From positions 124,001 to 188,000 of the forward strand of contig NZ_AZAC01000011.1 of the NCBI RefSeq assembly GCF_000931935.2: 64,000 nucleotides of DNA, in the 5' to 3' direction. Positions 35,343 through 44,005 of the stretch are shown here, in pieces. Numbering within the stretch: the stretch's first letter is position 1; each line of letters opens with the position of its first letter. The position numbers and the translations under genes are program-made. This stretch comes from Dethiosulfatarculus sandiegensis (lineage in GTDB: Bacteria; Desulfobacterota; Desulfarculia; Desulfarculales; Desulfarculaceae). The notes under the pieces were generated by a model that was not told the origin of the DNA, ran no database searches, and saw nothing but the letters and a program-made list of their open reading frames with translations.

Positions 35343-35591
35343 ATGCGTTACTTTGGCAAGGAAGGTCGCCAGTGTGATGCTCCGTGGGTGGAGTGCGCAG
35401 ATGGTGTCCACAAATATCGCCTGTTTGCCAGAAGAGTTCTTTTTGGCAGGGTGCCTCGGGGTACGGTCCGTTGGCTGGGGCTGGGCCTTTTACTGATAAC
35501 CCTTTTCCTGGGGGTGTGCTCTTTATCCTCCCTCAAAGGATCAAGCCGATTTGTTTCCGACCAGGGGTCCGCAGTACTTATCAACCGTTGA
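35343..35591 (+). CDS. Small hypothetical single-helix protein (doubtful)
   Basis: An 82-residue frame from ATG 35343. It has a basic, aromatic N-terminal half, one likely membrane helix (RWLGLGLLLITLFLGVCSL, residues 46-64) and a short tail. I recognise no family. The ribosome-binding site is weak (CCAGG), and the frame lies in a poorly coding gap, so it may be spurious. The hydrophobic segment and the absence of a better frame are the only support. Confidence 0.3.
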   Translation: MRYFGKEGRQCDAPWVECADGVHKYRLFARRVLFGRVPRGTVRWLGLGLLLITLFLGVCSLSSLKGSSRFVSDQGSAVLINR

Positions 35592-35682
35592 TCATTCATC
35601 CTGAAAAAGAATAAAGCACGGCCACCTTTACAAAATGCATTTACCTCTCAAGCATCCAGCCTCTTGTGCCGATGTAAAAATT

Positions 35683-36207
35683 ATGGAGAAGAATTTCGTT
35701 AAATACCGAATGGTGTTTTTTCTGGCCGGAGTCAGCCTGTTGCTGGCCGGTTGCGGGACCACCCAGTTAAACACAAGGGCCTTTGAGGAAATCCTTTTGG
35801 ATGAAGGATATTCCAACCGCATGCTGCACTACGGTAATCAACTCGCCGCTCAAGGCAGGCTGCCGGAGGCCCATGTGGCCTATTGTTCCGCAGAAAGCCA
35901 GGCCTACACCTCTACTTTGAGAAACATGGCCCGCACCCGGCGGATTTACCTGGAACAGGTCATGACCGCCTATGAGCAGGGTACTTCCATCCCTGAACCG
36001 CCTATCAAGCCACCGCCCGAACCGCCCAAAGAGAAGACCACAGCAGCCCTGGGTGCCGACTTCAGGCCCGCAGGCAAACTTGCTCCTGGCGAGAAATTGC
36101 CGCCCTTTATCGGGACATACTCGGATCCCAAGCCAAAACCGAACCTTAGCTCCGAAAAGATGGCGGATTTAACCCAACTGTATCCTTCCCGCCCCCCCGC
36201 CAAATAA
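35683..36207 (+). CDS. Small lipoprotein of unknown function
   Basis: A 174-residue protein with a lipoprotein signal peptide: hydrophobic residues 10-22 and the lipobox LLAGCG, with lipidated cysteine near residue 24. A helical middle (YSNRMLHYGNQLAAQGRLPEA) resembles a tetratricopeptide-like helix pair, followed by a Pro/Lys-rich segment. I do not recognise the family. ATG 35683 is preferred to 35635, which would put 16 odd residues before the signal; ATG 35710 is possible. Likely anchored to the outer membrane. Monocistronic as far as seen. Confidence 0.7.
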   Translation: MEKNFVKYRMVFFLAGVSLLLAGCGTTQLNTRAFEEILLDEGYSNRMLHYGNQLAAQGRLPEAHVAYCSAESQAYTSTLRNMARTRRIYLEQVMTAYEQGTSIPEPPIKPPPEPPKEKTTAALGADFRPAGKLAPGEKLPPFIGTYSDPKPKPNLSSEKMADLTQLYPSRPPAK

Positions 36208-36594
36208 AAAAAGTTGCGTACAAGTTATCCCGCTGCTCCCGGAAAAGCTAAAAACATAAAGCAAAGAAGAAAAAGCATGGTTCTTTTTTCCCCATTTGCT
36301 TTTCCACTTAGCAAAAGTCTTACCTCTCTGTACAAAGAATTAGTCTGTTTCCAGTTATCGACTCTTTTAATCATATCTTTCAAATAATGAAATATTTCAC
36401 ATCTTCTCTAAAGACAGGCAAAAAACCGGGCGATAAATTTGCCTGCTCTACGGATGCGGTGTTATCATATCTGCATCAAGACAGATAACACTGCGAAAAT
36501 GACAACCGGCATTATCCAGAACCTGCCGCCTAGACCTTGCCACACTCACGCAAGGTCAACTTTTTGATTCCAGAATTGAAAGGGTTGACCAGTA
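36208..36594 (+). promoter_or_regulatory. Leader region with two hairpins before the flavoprotein gene
   Basis: Holds no gene. One hairpin is GCGGTGTTATC/GATAACACTGC (36456-36494, 11 bp with one G-U). A second, GACCTTGC/GCAAGGTC (36533-36557), is followed by AACTTTTT, terminator-like, only 30 bases before the ATG at 36595. It could be an attenuated leader or a small RNA. Confidence 0.4.
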
Positions 36595-37794
36595 ATGAAA
36601 AAATACCTGATAATTGGCAACGGAGTGGCCGGGGCCACTGCTGCCGGCAAGATTAGATCACTGGACTCCGAGGCTTCCATAACTGTTATCTCCGATGAAA
36701 CCTCGCCTTTTTACTACCGCCCCCGTCTGCCCGAATTCATGGCCGGTGAGGTGGATATAAAGACCATAACCCTGCGCGACCAAAAATGGTACGAACAAAA
36801 ACGCATTGAATTGCTTTTAGGTCAGACGGCAAAAAAAATAGACATTAACGATAAAACGGTAGAAACCGATAAAGGCCCTTCCCTGCCTTATGATGAACTC
36901 CTCTTGGCCACCGGAGCGCATCCTTTTATACCTCCGGTGCCTGGTGCGGATAAAGAAAATGTCTTTTCCCTGCGCACGGTGGAGGATGCCAGGAAAATTG
37001 CCAAGGCCGCAGGCGAAACGGATGCGGTTATTCTTTTGGGCGGGGGGCTGCTTGGTTTGGAGACCGGGGCTGCACTGGTCCGAATGGGGCTTAAGCCGGT
37101 TATCGTTGAGATGTTCGACCGGCTCCTCCCTCGTCAACTTGATCCCACCGGAGCCAAATTGCTGCAAAAACGCCTGGGGAAAATGGGTTTTGAGTTTCAT
37201 CTCGGCACTGCGGCCCAAGAGATCACAGGCAAAGACAAGGCAAACGGCGTGCTCTTAAAAAACGGGACCAGCCTTGAAGGTGGTTTTGTGGTCTTTTCCG
37301 CAGGAATTAGAGGCAACATCGAATTGGCCAAACAGGCGGGCCTGGATATCCAAAACGGTTTAGTGGTGGATGACCGCATGCAAACCAGCCTGCCTAATAT
37401 CTGGGCCGCCGGTGACCAGGTTGAGCATGCCGGAAGGCTCTACGGCATATGGCAGGCCAGTCAGGCCCAAGGTGAAGTGGCCGGGGAAAATATGGCGGGC
37501 GGTGACGCAAAATATACAGGAACCGTAATGTCCAACTCTCTTAAGGTGGTAGGCGTAGATCTCTTCTCGGCAGGGGATATTGATCCTGAAGATGAAAAAA
37601 AGAGCGCGGTATACTTAGACGACAATTCCTACCGCAAAATTGTTTTTGACCAAGGGGCCATAACCGGCGCTATTTTCTATGGCCTGACCAAAGGGGTGAT
37701 GGAGGTCAAATCCGCCATGTCAACCGGGACGCAGGGCTTGCGCTTCTTAGACGACATGAAAAACAAGGATTTCAACTTTAAACGCCTGCAATAG
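36595..37794 (+). CDS. NAD(P)H-dependent FAD oxidoreductase (rubredoxin-reductase / NirB-N-terminal like)
   Basis: A 399-residue two-dinucleotide-fold flavoprotein of the pyridine nucleotide-disulfide family. The FAD motif GNGVAGATAA is at residues 8-17, the ATG motif LLATGAHPFIPP near 105, the NAD(P) motif LLGGGLLGLETGAALVRMG near 143, and the second FAD contact NIWAAGDQVEH near 268. No redox-active CxxC disulfide is seen. Relatives include NADH:rubredoxin oxidoreductases used in oxygen detoxification and the N-terminal part of NirB. The partner protein is unknown and no rubredoxin gene is adjacent. Confidence 0.85.
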   Translation: MKKYLIIGNGVAGATAAGKIRSLDSEASITVISDETSPFYYRPRLPEFMAGEVDIKTITLRDQKWYEQKRIELLLGQTAKKIDINDKTVETDKGPSLPYDELLLATGAHPFIPPVPGADKENVFSLRTVEDARKIAKAAGETDAVILLGGGLLGLETGAALVRMGLKPVIVEMFDRLLPRQLDPTGAKLLQKRLGKMGFEFHLGTAAQEITGKDKANGVLLKNGTSLEGGFVVFSAGIRGNIELAKQAGLDIQNGLVVDDRMQTSLPNIWAAGDQVEHAGRLYGIWQASQAQGEVAGENMAGGDAKYTGTVMSNSLKVVGVDLFSAGDIDPEDEKKSAVYLDDNSYRKIVFDQGAITGAIFYGLTKGVMEVKSAMSTGTQGLRFLDDMKNKDFNFKRLQ

Positions 37795-37825
37795 GGGTTT
37801 GTTTTTAAAAAAACTGATACTGAGC

Positions 37826-37868
37826 AAAGCTAGGCAAGGCCTTTCAAGTCTGCCTTGCCTAGCTTTTC
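37826..37868. terminator. Bidirectional terminator
   Basis: AAAGCTAGGCAAGGC (37826-37840) and GCCTTGCCTAGCTTT (37852-37866) form a long perfect stem between convergent genes; short T runs lie on both sides. Confidence 0.85.
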
Positions 37869-37869
37869 A

Positions 37870-38451
37870 TCAGGAAAAGCCGGTCTCAAGACCATCAGCG
37901 CCATAACCGACCGTGAAAACCGAATCCTTTGTAATATATTGAATTCGCTGAATCATGGCTGTGGCCCGCTCTGGATGTTCTGCGTAGATCCTGTCGAACT
38001 CTTCGTGCAGATCCCCCATTCGAAGCAGGTTGGCCAGGCCGCTCATGGCATTATAGGGATTATTCAAATCCGGGTTTTCCGCTAAGAGCTTTTCTATCTC
38101 TTGCTTTTGGGGATGGTTGCTCACCACCTTAAGCGCACCGGTTCGGTCAGCGCGTATTTTCATGGGCTTTGCAACATCTATCCCCGCCTGCATGAAAAGC
38201 TGATCCAGGGCGCATTTGACAATTCCCTTGACCCGATCAAAGGCCATCTCCAGATCCGCCCGGGGGAGGTACCCCTTGCCTCCCGCATCAAGACCGTGTT
38301 CAGAATAAAGACCAATGGATTTAAGATCCACTTTGCCGGCTTCAGCTCTGGACTGAGCTGTTTGCGGAGATTCTGTTGTGCCTGACCGAACTGTGAGCGG
38401 CTGCCGAACAGCCATATAACCCGCAGCCTGATTTATGCCCCCCACATTCAT
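37870..38451 (-). CDS. Conserved-looking protein of unknown function
   Basis: A 193-residue, mostly polar protein without signal peptide or membrane helix. The first 45 residues are Ala/Gln/Thr-rich and probably flexible. The rest looks folded, with FDRVKGIVKCALDQLF, PQKQEIEKLLAENPDLNNPY and a C-terminal MIQRIQYITKDSVFTVGYG. The flexible N-terminus and leading MNVGGINQA recall secreted flagellar or rod-type proteins, but I cannot assign it. ATG 38451 has an AAGAAGAAG stretch as a weak ribosome-binding site. It shares a terminator with the flavoprotein gene opposite. Confidence 0.7.
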   Translation of the reverse strand: MNVGGINQAAGYMAVRQPLTVRSGTTESPQTAQSRAEAGKVDLKSIGLYSEHGLDAGGKGYLPRADLEMAFDRVKGIVKCALDQLFMQAGIDVAKPMKIRADRTGALKVVSNHPQKQEIEKLLAENPDLNNPYNAMSGLANLLRMGDLHEEFDRIYAEHPERATAMIQRIQYITKDSVFTVGYGADGLETGFS

Positions 38452-38881
38452 GATTTCTTCTTCTTTATAATTATCCTGGTCGGCTTTGACATTGACTTCA
38501 CACCAAGGCGAGCAAGAAAACTGCCAAAAAATAAAGAGAATATTTTCCTGTAATTAGTTTAAAAAACTACAAATGCGCTTTTTTCCGGGAATCTTTGACC
38601 CAATGGGCATTTAAGGTCAACAGGCTGATTACAGAAAAACTAAAGGAATTAATCTATTATGATAACTACGTCAAAAAAATATTAGAAGAATTAATAACAG
38701 ACTTATGAGAATCAAATCCATCTCTACACTGGAGATAAAATTAGCCAGATCTTCTATTAACTGCATAATTTAGCCATACCACAACCTGATCACGGATTTG
38801 ATGAACAAAAAACTGTCAGTTAACCGGCGTTTTGTCTGCCACAGGCAAAACGAAAGGCCAACCCCAGAAAGGAGCCCAAAC
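38452..38881. other. AT-rich gap upstream of the glycine-rich gene
   Basis: No gene, known RNA or convincing promoter pair is visible here. Confidence 0.5.
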
Positions 38882-39280
38882 GTGAAAACCAAAACGGGCA
38901 TTGTCACCATAGTCCTTTTGGCTGGTTTTTCATTGCTCTTTATGAGTACTGAATCTCTTTCCCAGCCCAGTATCGACACCCAGTCTTCCCAGGAAATACT
39001 CTTGGCCAGAGGCGGTGGCGGCGGCGGTGGCGGCGGCGGCGGCGGCGGCGGCGGTGGTGGAGCTGGCGGCGGCGGTGGAGCTGGCGGCGGCGCAGGTTCC
39101 GGCGCTTGTGACGGCAGCGGGCCCGGAGGAGGTGTGGGAGGGGGCAACGGCCCGGGTGACGGCACAGGTCCCGGCCAGGGGCCTGGTGGTGGAGTGCCGG
39201 GAGACCCTTCCCAATGTGACGGCACAGGACCAGGCGCGGGTCAACCCGGTTCCCAGAATCAAGGTTCGACCACCGGTTAG
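38882..39280 (+). CDS. Exported glycine-rich, low-complexity protein
   Basis: A 132-residue protein starting at GTG 38882 with GGAG 7 bases upstream. A Sec signal peptide (about residues 1-27, cleaved near SLS) is followed by a short linker ending EILLAR. Then come 17 consecutive glycines (bases 39011-39061), Gly/Ala spacers, and DG(S/T)GPG-type units, two of them preceded by cysteine. The DGTGP theme recalls short Gly-Pro-Cys proteins such as DUF5320, but length and order differ. Function unknown: a structural surface protein or a metal- or peptide-maturation substrate are possibilities. Confidence 0.65.
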   Translation: MKTKTGIVTIVLLAGFSLLFMSTESLSQPSIDTQSSQEILLARGGGGGGGGGGGGGGGGGAGGGGGAGGGAGSGACDGSGPGGGVGGGNGPGDGTGPGQGPGGGVPGDPSQCDGTGPGAGQPGSQNQGSTTG

Positions 39281-39297
39281 CCGGAAGGCTGTCAAGC

Positions 39298-39349
39298 CGG
39301 GCTGCCCAGATAAACGAATAACTCACTCATCTGCGGCAGCCCGCTTTTT
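39298..39349 (+). terminator. Terminator after the glycine-rich gene
   Basis: CGGGCTGCC (39298-39306) and GGCAGCCCG (39335-39343), then CTTTTT. The loop is long (28 bases). Confidence 0.7.
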
Positions 39350-40444
39350 CACAAAGCCTTTTACACACTCCGTCTGCCTTTTTCGCAAAATCCTCCCCTG
39401 CCAGGAAGAAAATTTAAAAGGCATCTTTGTTTTCTCTAAACCCGCCCCTATAAAACAATGACTTAATATCGTCAATTTTACTAAATAAGGAGTATATTTC
39501 TAAAAGCTTATTAAATTCCTATTCCCTATCTAAGCGGATTCACTTCTCATAAATTATTAATATTAAAAGCTTTTTAGTTATTCTTTACAAGTAGGTGCTC
39601 TTGGCAAGGTCCTTGCTAATTAATGAGACAAGAACAAGGAAATGAAATTTAAAACTGTTGATTGTATTTAATCGTTTTTCGCAAGCGCCTGAGCCCAAAA
39701 AAAATAAAATAAAGCAGCGGACTCCCAAACCATTGGGCCAGGCCTTGCGATCAACGATTTCTTTCCCAAATCCAATACTCCCCTTAAAAGCACGCCAAAG
39801 CCAAAAACTGAAAAGGCTTTTTCTCCGACAGACCATCAAAATATATCGAAGCTGGATTCGGGGAGAAGAACCTGCCCTGAGAGGTCGAATTTTGTGGTAA
39901 CAATTTCGATTAATGCACTTACCGACATATCGTCAATAAGCTAATTTACCGGCATTTATGCAAATTATATATTGACTGAAAAGTATTCAGCATACCCCGC
40001 CTTTTGTCCGATCCACCCCAGGGACTCCCCAGGCAAAGGACTTATGGAAAAAAACCTCACCGTATAATTCCCCCGGGCGATTGGCCCCCTAATTGCAATA
40101 TGACCAGGGTGCACCCTATCCCGTCAGCCGGAGAGCCGAACATTTTAACAAAGGCAGCGGACTCCCATCCCAATTTAGTTCGGCGACCGGCGGCACGGAC
40201 ATTATCCCTACCTCGTCTGGACAGGCGCCCCCCCCCGGCGCCTGTCCAGCATTTCTTTTCGATAAACCTTAGATCTGTCCCAATAAATGCATATCAGCCG
40301 CCAAGAATGCTAAAATGGTATTAAAGAGTGTTGGTCCGATTGAAAAATAACCGGGCAACACAGTTTGGAAAAAAGTCGCACTGCATGGAACAAGCCCATA
40401 TTCCTTGCAAAGGGGAGCGGGCGCAGATCTGTTGGAGGTGACAC
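39350..40444. other. 1.1-kb intergenic region without a clear gene
   Basis: AT-rich first half and more GC-rich second half. Open frames here lack ribosome-binding sites and protein-like composition. A strong hairpin at 40217-40249 and a GGGTGCACCC palindrome near 40108 are the only structured parts. Confidence 0.5.
40217..40259 (+). terminator. Very stable hairpin, terminator-like
   Basis: CTGGACAGGCGCC and GGCGCCTGTCCAG make a perfect 13-bp stem around seven C, followed by CATTTCTTTT. It could end a small RNA transcribed from the gap. Confidence 0.55.
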
Positions 40445-40900
40445 ATGTGGGACATTAACAAAATCCTATTCCCCCTGGACCTGGACTTTAAGGAGGGCAA
40501 CACAAAAATGGTGCGCTATCTCAAGGCCATTGCCGAAAGGAACCAGGCCGAGATACACCTGTTGCACGTCCTGCCCGACCCAACGGAGTATTATGGCTTT
40601 TATGCGGTGAACATGAATTTCAGCGAACTTTCACAGTCCATGCACGAAACCGCCTTGAAAAAAATCCAGGCTTTTGTGGATGAAAGCAGCTTAAGCAATA
40701 TGAACGTGCAGATTCATGTCGTTTCCGGCAGGCCTACCGACGAGATAATCAATTTTGCGGAAAACAGGGGAATGGACGTTATCATGATGGGCACTCATGG
40801 CCGAAGGGGACTTGAAGAAACCTTTTTCGGTTCTGTTGTGCGCAGTGTTATCAAGCTCTCGCCGGTGCCGGTATTAACGGTTAATCCCTTGCGCCACTAG
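40445..40900 (+). CDS. Universal stress protein (UspA family)
   Basis: A 151-residue single-domain Usp. The nucleotide-binding signature G-2x-G-9x-G-S is present in GTHGRRGLEETFFGS near residues 117-131, as in ATP-binding family members. The N-terminal ILFPLDLDFKEGN holds the first strand and the acidic adenine contact. ATG 40445 has a strong GGAGGTGA ribosome-binding site. It is monocistronic with its own terminator. Such proteins help survival under nutrient or redox stress; the exact role here is open. Confidence 0.93.
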   Translation: MWDINKILFPLDLDFKEGNTKMVRYLKAIAERNQAEIHLLHVLPDPTEYYGFYAVNMNFSELSQSMHETALKKIQAFVDESSLSNMNVQIHVVSGRPTDEIINFAENRGMDVIMMGTHGRRGLEETFFGSVVRSVIKLSPVPVLTVNPLRH

Positions 40901-40962
40901 CGGGGTGCTCAAAAAAACCTACTTTGGATTTTGCAAACCCCGAAATATTTTAAAGCCAGCGC

Positions 40963-40994
40963 AAGCCGCCTCGGTCAATCGAGGCGGCTTTTTT
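40963..40994 (+). terminator. Terminator after usp
   Basis: AAGCCGCCTCG, GTCAAT, CGAGGCGGCTT plus TTTT: a perfect 11-bp stem and U-tract. Confidence 0.95.
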
Positions 40995-41148
40995 GTCTGT
41001 CTAAACGCCAATCCCTTTTCCTGCTCCGAAATCCGCCGTCTAAGAAGCGGGCCGCCTTTATGCGGGGTTCCATTAAATATATATATTTGATAATCTAAAT
41101 TCTGTATCGGATCTCTTAATTGATCTGATGACGGAACAAGGAGAAGAA

Positions 41149-42312
41149 ATGGCCAAGACCATCGGTATACTCACCGGCGGAGGCGATGTTCCGGGGCTCA
41201 ATGCCTGCATCAAGACCGTAGTCTGGCGAGCCGAAGAAATGGGAGCCAGGGTGCTCGGCATCAGAAGGGGATGGCACGGCCTTTTGCATTTCAACCCGGA
41301 AGATGATGCGCCCCAGCCTCTGCATGTGGTGGAGCTTCAGAAAACCGCCATCAGGGCGGTTGACCGTTCGGGCGGAACCTTTTTGCACACCTCTCGCACC
41401 AATCCGGCCCTGGTGGTTCCAGCCCAGTTCCCTGATTTTGTCTCTGAAGATGGTTATAAAATCAAAAAAGATCAAAAGCGCGACTATACGGGACACATAC
41501 TTAACGTCTTGGAAAAGCTCGGCATAGACCTTCTTTTACCCATTGGCGGAGACGACACCCTAAGCTATGCCGCTCATCTGCACCAAAAAGGAGTCCCCGT
41601 AATCTCCATTCCCAAAACCATGGATAACGATGTATTCGGCACGGATATCTGCATAGGTTTCTCCACCGCAGTCACCAGGAGTGTGGATTTCATAACCGCC
41701 CTCAGGTCCAATGTGGGGTCCCATGAGCGCATCGGGGTGGTGGAGCTGTTTGGACGCCACTCCGGCGAGACCTCTCTGATGGCAGCGCATCTGGCCGGGG
41801 TGGACCGGGCGGTGATCAGTGAAGTTCCCTTTGACATGGAACGCCTGGCCAGGCTCCTGCTCAAGGATAAAAAAAGCAATCCCAGCAATTATTCGATTCT
41901 GAGCATATCGGAAGGCGCCCATATGCGCGGCGGAGAAAAGGTCCAGTACGGCAGCCCGGACGCCTACGGGCATCTCAAGCTGGGGGGCATCGGCTTTGTG
42001 GTAAGCGAGGCCTTAAAAAAAATAACCGGCGAAAGAACAATCTACCAGCAGGTGGCCTATTTAATGCGCTCCGGAGCGCCGGACGCCCTGGACCGCATGG
42101 TTGCCATCTCCTTTGCCAACCTGGCCATGGAGCTTTTGGGCAAAAACCAGTCCGGCCGCATGGTTGCCCTGCGTCACGGGAATTACACCCATGTTCCGGC
42201 CACCACAGCGGTTGAAGGCAAGAAAACCGTGGACGTGGACGAACTTTATGACAAAGAGACCTATCGTCCCAAGGTGAAAAGCATGTTGGGCAAGCCCATG
42301 TTCCTTTATTAA
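41149..42312 (+). CDS. 6-phosphofructokinase, probably PPi-dependent
   Basis: A 387-residue PfkA-family enzyme. Two residues separate ATP from pyrophosphate users: here GGDD (D135-D136) replaces GGDG, and PKTMDND (K156) replaces PGTIDND. Both are the PPi-PFK signature. The start motif is [14 protein letters not shown]. The enzyme would interconvert fructose-6-phosphate and fructose-1,6-bisphosphate reversibly, saving ATP. ATG 41149 is preferred, with AAGGAG 5 bases upstream, over 41128. It lies 157 bases before the next gene and is probably its own unit. Confidence 0.9.
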   Translation: MAKTIGILTGGGDVPGLNACIKTVVWRAEEMGARVLGIRRGWHGLLHFNPEDDAPQPLHVVELQKTAIRAVDRSGGTFLHTSRTNPALVVPAQFPDFVSEDGYKIKKDQKRDYTGHILNVLEKLGIDLLLPIGGDDTLSYAAHLHQKGVPVISIPKTMDNDVFGTDICIGFSTAVTRSVDFITALRSNVGSHERIGVVELFGRHSGETSLMAAHLAGVDRAVISEVPFDMERLARLLLKDKKSNPSNYSILSISEGAHMRGGEKVQYGSPDAYGHLKLGGIGFVVSEALKKITGERTIYQQVAYLMRSGAPDALDRMVAISFANLAMELLGKNQSGRMVALRHGNYTHVPATTAVEGKKTVDVDELYDKETYRPKVKSMLGKPMFLY

Positions 42313-42469
42313 GCCATGGGGTTCAGGGTGAAAACCGCCCGCCCCCCAAACGCCGAACAGGCTTTCTAAGTTATGGATTTCAGATCGGGAAGGCCTTCTC
42401 AATCAAATTTTCTACTCCTGCGTGGCCAGGTTTAGGCTTTATTTCCCTTTACGTTGCAAGGAGCGCCCC

Positions 42470-43930
42470 ATGAAAAACAAATATCTCTTGTTTGTTGGCT
42501 TTATTTTCCTAACCAGCCTCCTTTTCACAAACGGTCAGGCCCTGGCCCAAAAGGTCACCTATGAAAAGGGATGGAGGGTGGATAAAAACGGCTGGGTTTA
42601 TATCCATATTGAAGGCAAACCATATGAAAGGGGAGTTCAGCATGGGTACCTGGCCGCCAAGGAACTCAAGGTGATCATGAAAAGCCTTAAGGAGCTAACT
42701 GTAATCGAGACCGGCAAGCCCTGGTCTTTTTTTACGGACGCGGCCCAAAAGATGTGGAGTGAGAAAATCCTGGCCAGCTATGACAAGGAAAAGGCCTTTT
42801 TAGAATTTCTTGAGGAAATTAAGGGGATAGCCGACGGGGCGCGCAAAGCCGGAGTGGAGATAAGTTTTGCCGATATCCTGGCCTGGAACGGCCATGAAGA
42901 ACTTATGGACTACTGGTGGCCCCAGGCCCTTGATCAATACAGGTATCAAAAACAGATCAAGGCTCCGACAGATCATTGCAGCGCCTTTATGGCCACAGGC
43001 TCGGCCACCAAAAACGGTCAGGTGGTAATGGCTCACAACACCTTTGATAATTTTCAATGGGGACAGTTCTGCAACCTTATCCTGGATATTGTCCCGGCCA
43101 AGGGGCACCGCATATTCATGCAATCCGTGCCCGGCTACATTGACAGCCAAACCGACTATTTTCTGACCGGGGCCAAGCTCATGGGCACGGAAACCACCAT
43201 GGGCGGGTTTTCCATGTACGATTCCAATGAAATGCCGGAATTTTTGAGGGTCCGCCGGGCAATGCAGTATGCGGACAACCTGGATGATTTTGTGGACCTG
43301 ATGAAAAAAATGAACAGCGGCGGCTATGCCAACGCCTGGCTGGTGGCGGATAGAAAAACCGGCGAGATCATGCGCTATGAGCTGGGCCTTAAATTCTACA
43401 GCGTGGAGCGCAAAAAAGACGGCTGGTTTATCGGCTATAACGCGCCCCTGGATCCCCGCATACGCAATCTGGAATGCTCCAACACCGGATATTCCGATAT
43501 CAGGCGTCACCAGGGGGCGCGCCGGGTTCGGCTGACCCAGTTGATGCGCAAATACAACGGCCGATTAGACGTCGAGATCGGCAAAAAAATATTGGCCGAC
43601 CATTATGACGTTTATCTGAAAAAGGAAAACAACCCTTGTTCGCGCACAGTGGACTCCCATTACGAGCTGGATCCCCGCTATTTCATGAGCGACCCTTCAA
43701 GGCCCCTGCCCTATCAGCCCAGGGGCGCGGTGGACGGAAAGGTCACCGACAGCAGCCTGGCCAAGAACTGGCAGTTCTGGGGCAGGTGGGGGAACTCTTC
43801 CGGGCTTGCTTTTGATGCCAAGGCCTTTTTCAAAGAGCACATTGAATGGGACCATCTGGGGCCCTATATCATGAGCCGCCCATCCAGGCCCTGGACTCTT
43901 TTCAAGGCAGGTGACCCCAAATCGAAATAA
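42470..43930 (+). CDS. Exported C45/phospholipase-B-like Ntn hydrolase
   Basis: A 486-residue protein with a Sec signal peptide (residues 1-26, cleaved after ALA). The body resembles the C45 peptidase / acyl-transferase and phospholipase B-like group of N-terminal nucleophile amidohydrolases. The likely nucleophile is C170 in TDHCSAFMATG, followed by GQVVMAHNTFDNFQWG, a typical active-site strand. In this group self-cleavage exposes the cysteine. Substrates are amides or acyl esters, so a periplasmic amidase or lipase is a fair guess. ATG 42470 has AAGGAG 6 bases upstream. The aspartate decarboxylase homologue follows after 75 bases. Confidence 0.82.
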   Translation: MKNKYLLFVGFIFLTSLLFTNGQALAQKVTYEKGWRVDKNGWVYIHIEGKPYERGVQHGYLAAKELKVIMKSLKELTVIETGKPWSFFTDAAQKMWSEKILASYDKEKAFLEFLEEIKGIADGARKAGVEISFADILAWNGHEELMDYWWPQALDQYRYQKQIKAPTDHCSAFMATGSATKNGQVVMAHNTFDNFQWGQFCNLILDIVPAKGHRIFMQSVPGYIDSQTDYFLTGAKLMGTETTMGGFSMYDSNEMPEFLRVRRAMQYADNLDDFVDLMKKMNSGGYANAWLVADRKTGEIMRYELGLKFYSVERKKDGWFIGYNAPLDPRIRNLECSNTGYSDIRRHQGARRVRLTQLMRKYNGRLDVEIGKKILADHYDVYLKKENNPCSRTVDSHYELDPRYFMSDPSRPLPYQPRGAVDGKVTDSSLAKNWQFWGRWGNSSGLAFDAKAFFKEHIEWDHLGPYIMSRPSRPWTLFKAGDPKSK

Positions 43931-44005
43931 CATCCGCCAATAAAGGCCTTTCAGGGCCATGCTCTTATTGGTTCCCAAATAACACTTCAGTTAAGGAGAA
44001 AAAAC

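Noticed and set aside
38770..39225. Long proline-rich frame on the minus strand opposite the glycine-rich gene
   Set aside because: It is the complement of GGC/GGT glycine codons. The plus-strand frame has the signal peptide and the GGAG ribosome-binding site.
39714..40167. 14-base repeat GCAGCGGACTCCCA at 39714 and 40154
   Set aside because: Several exact 14-mers are expected by chance in 64 kb, and the flanks do not match.
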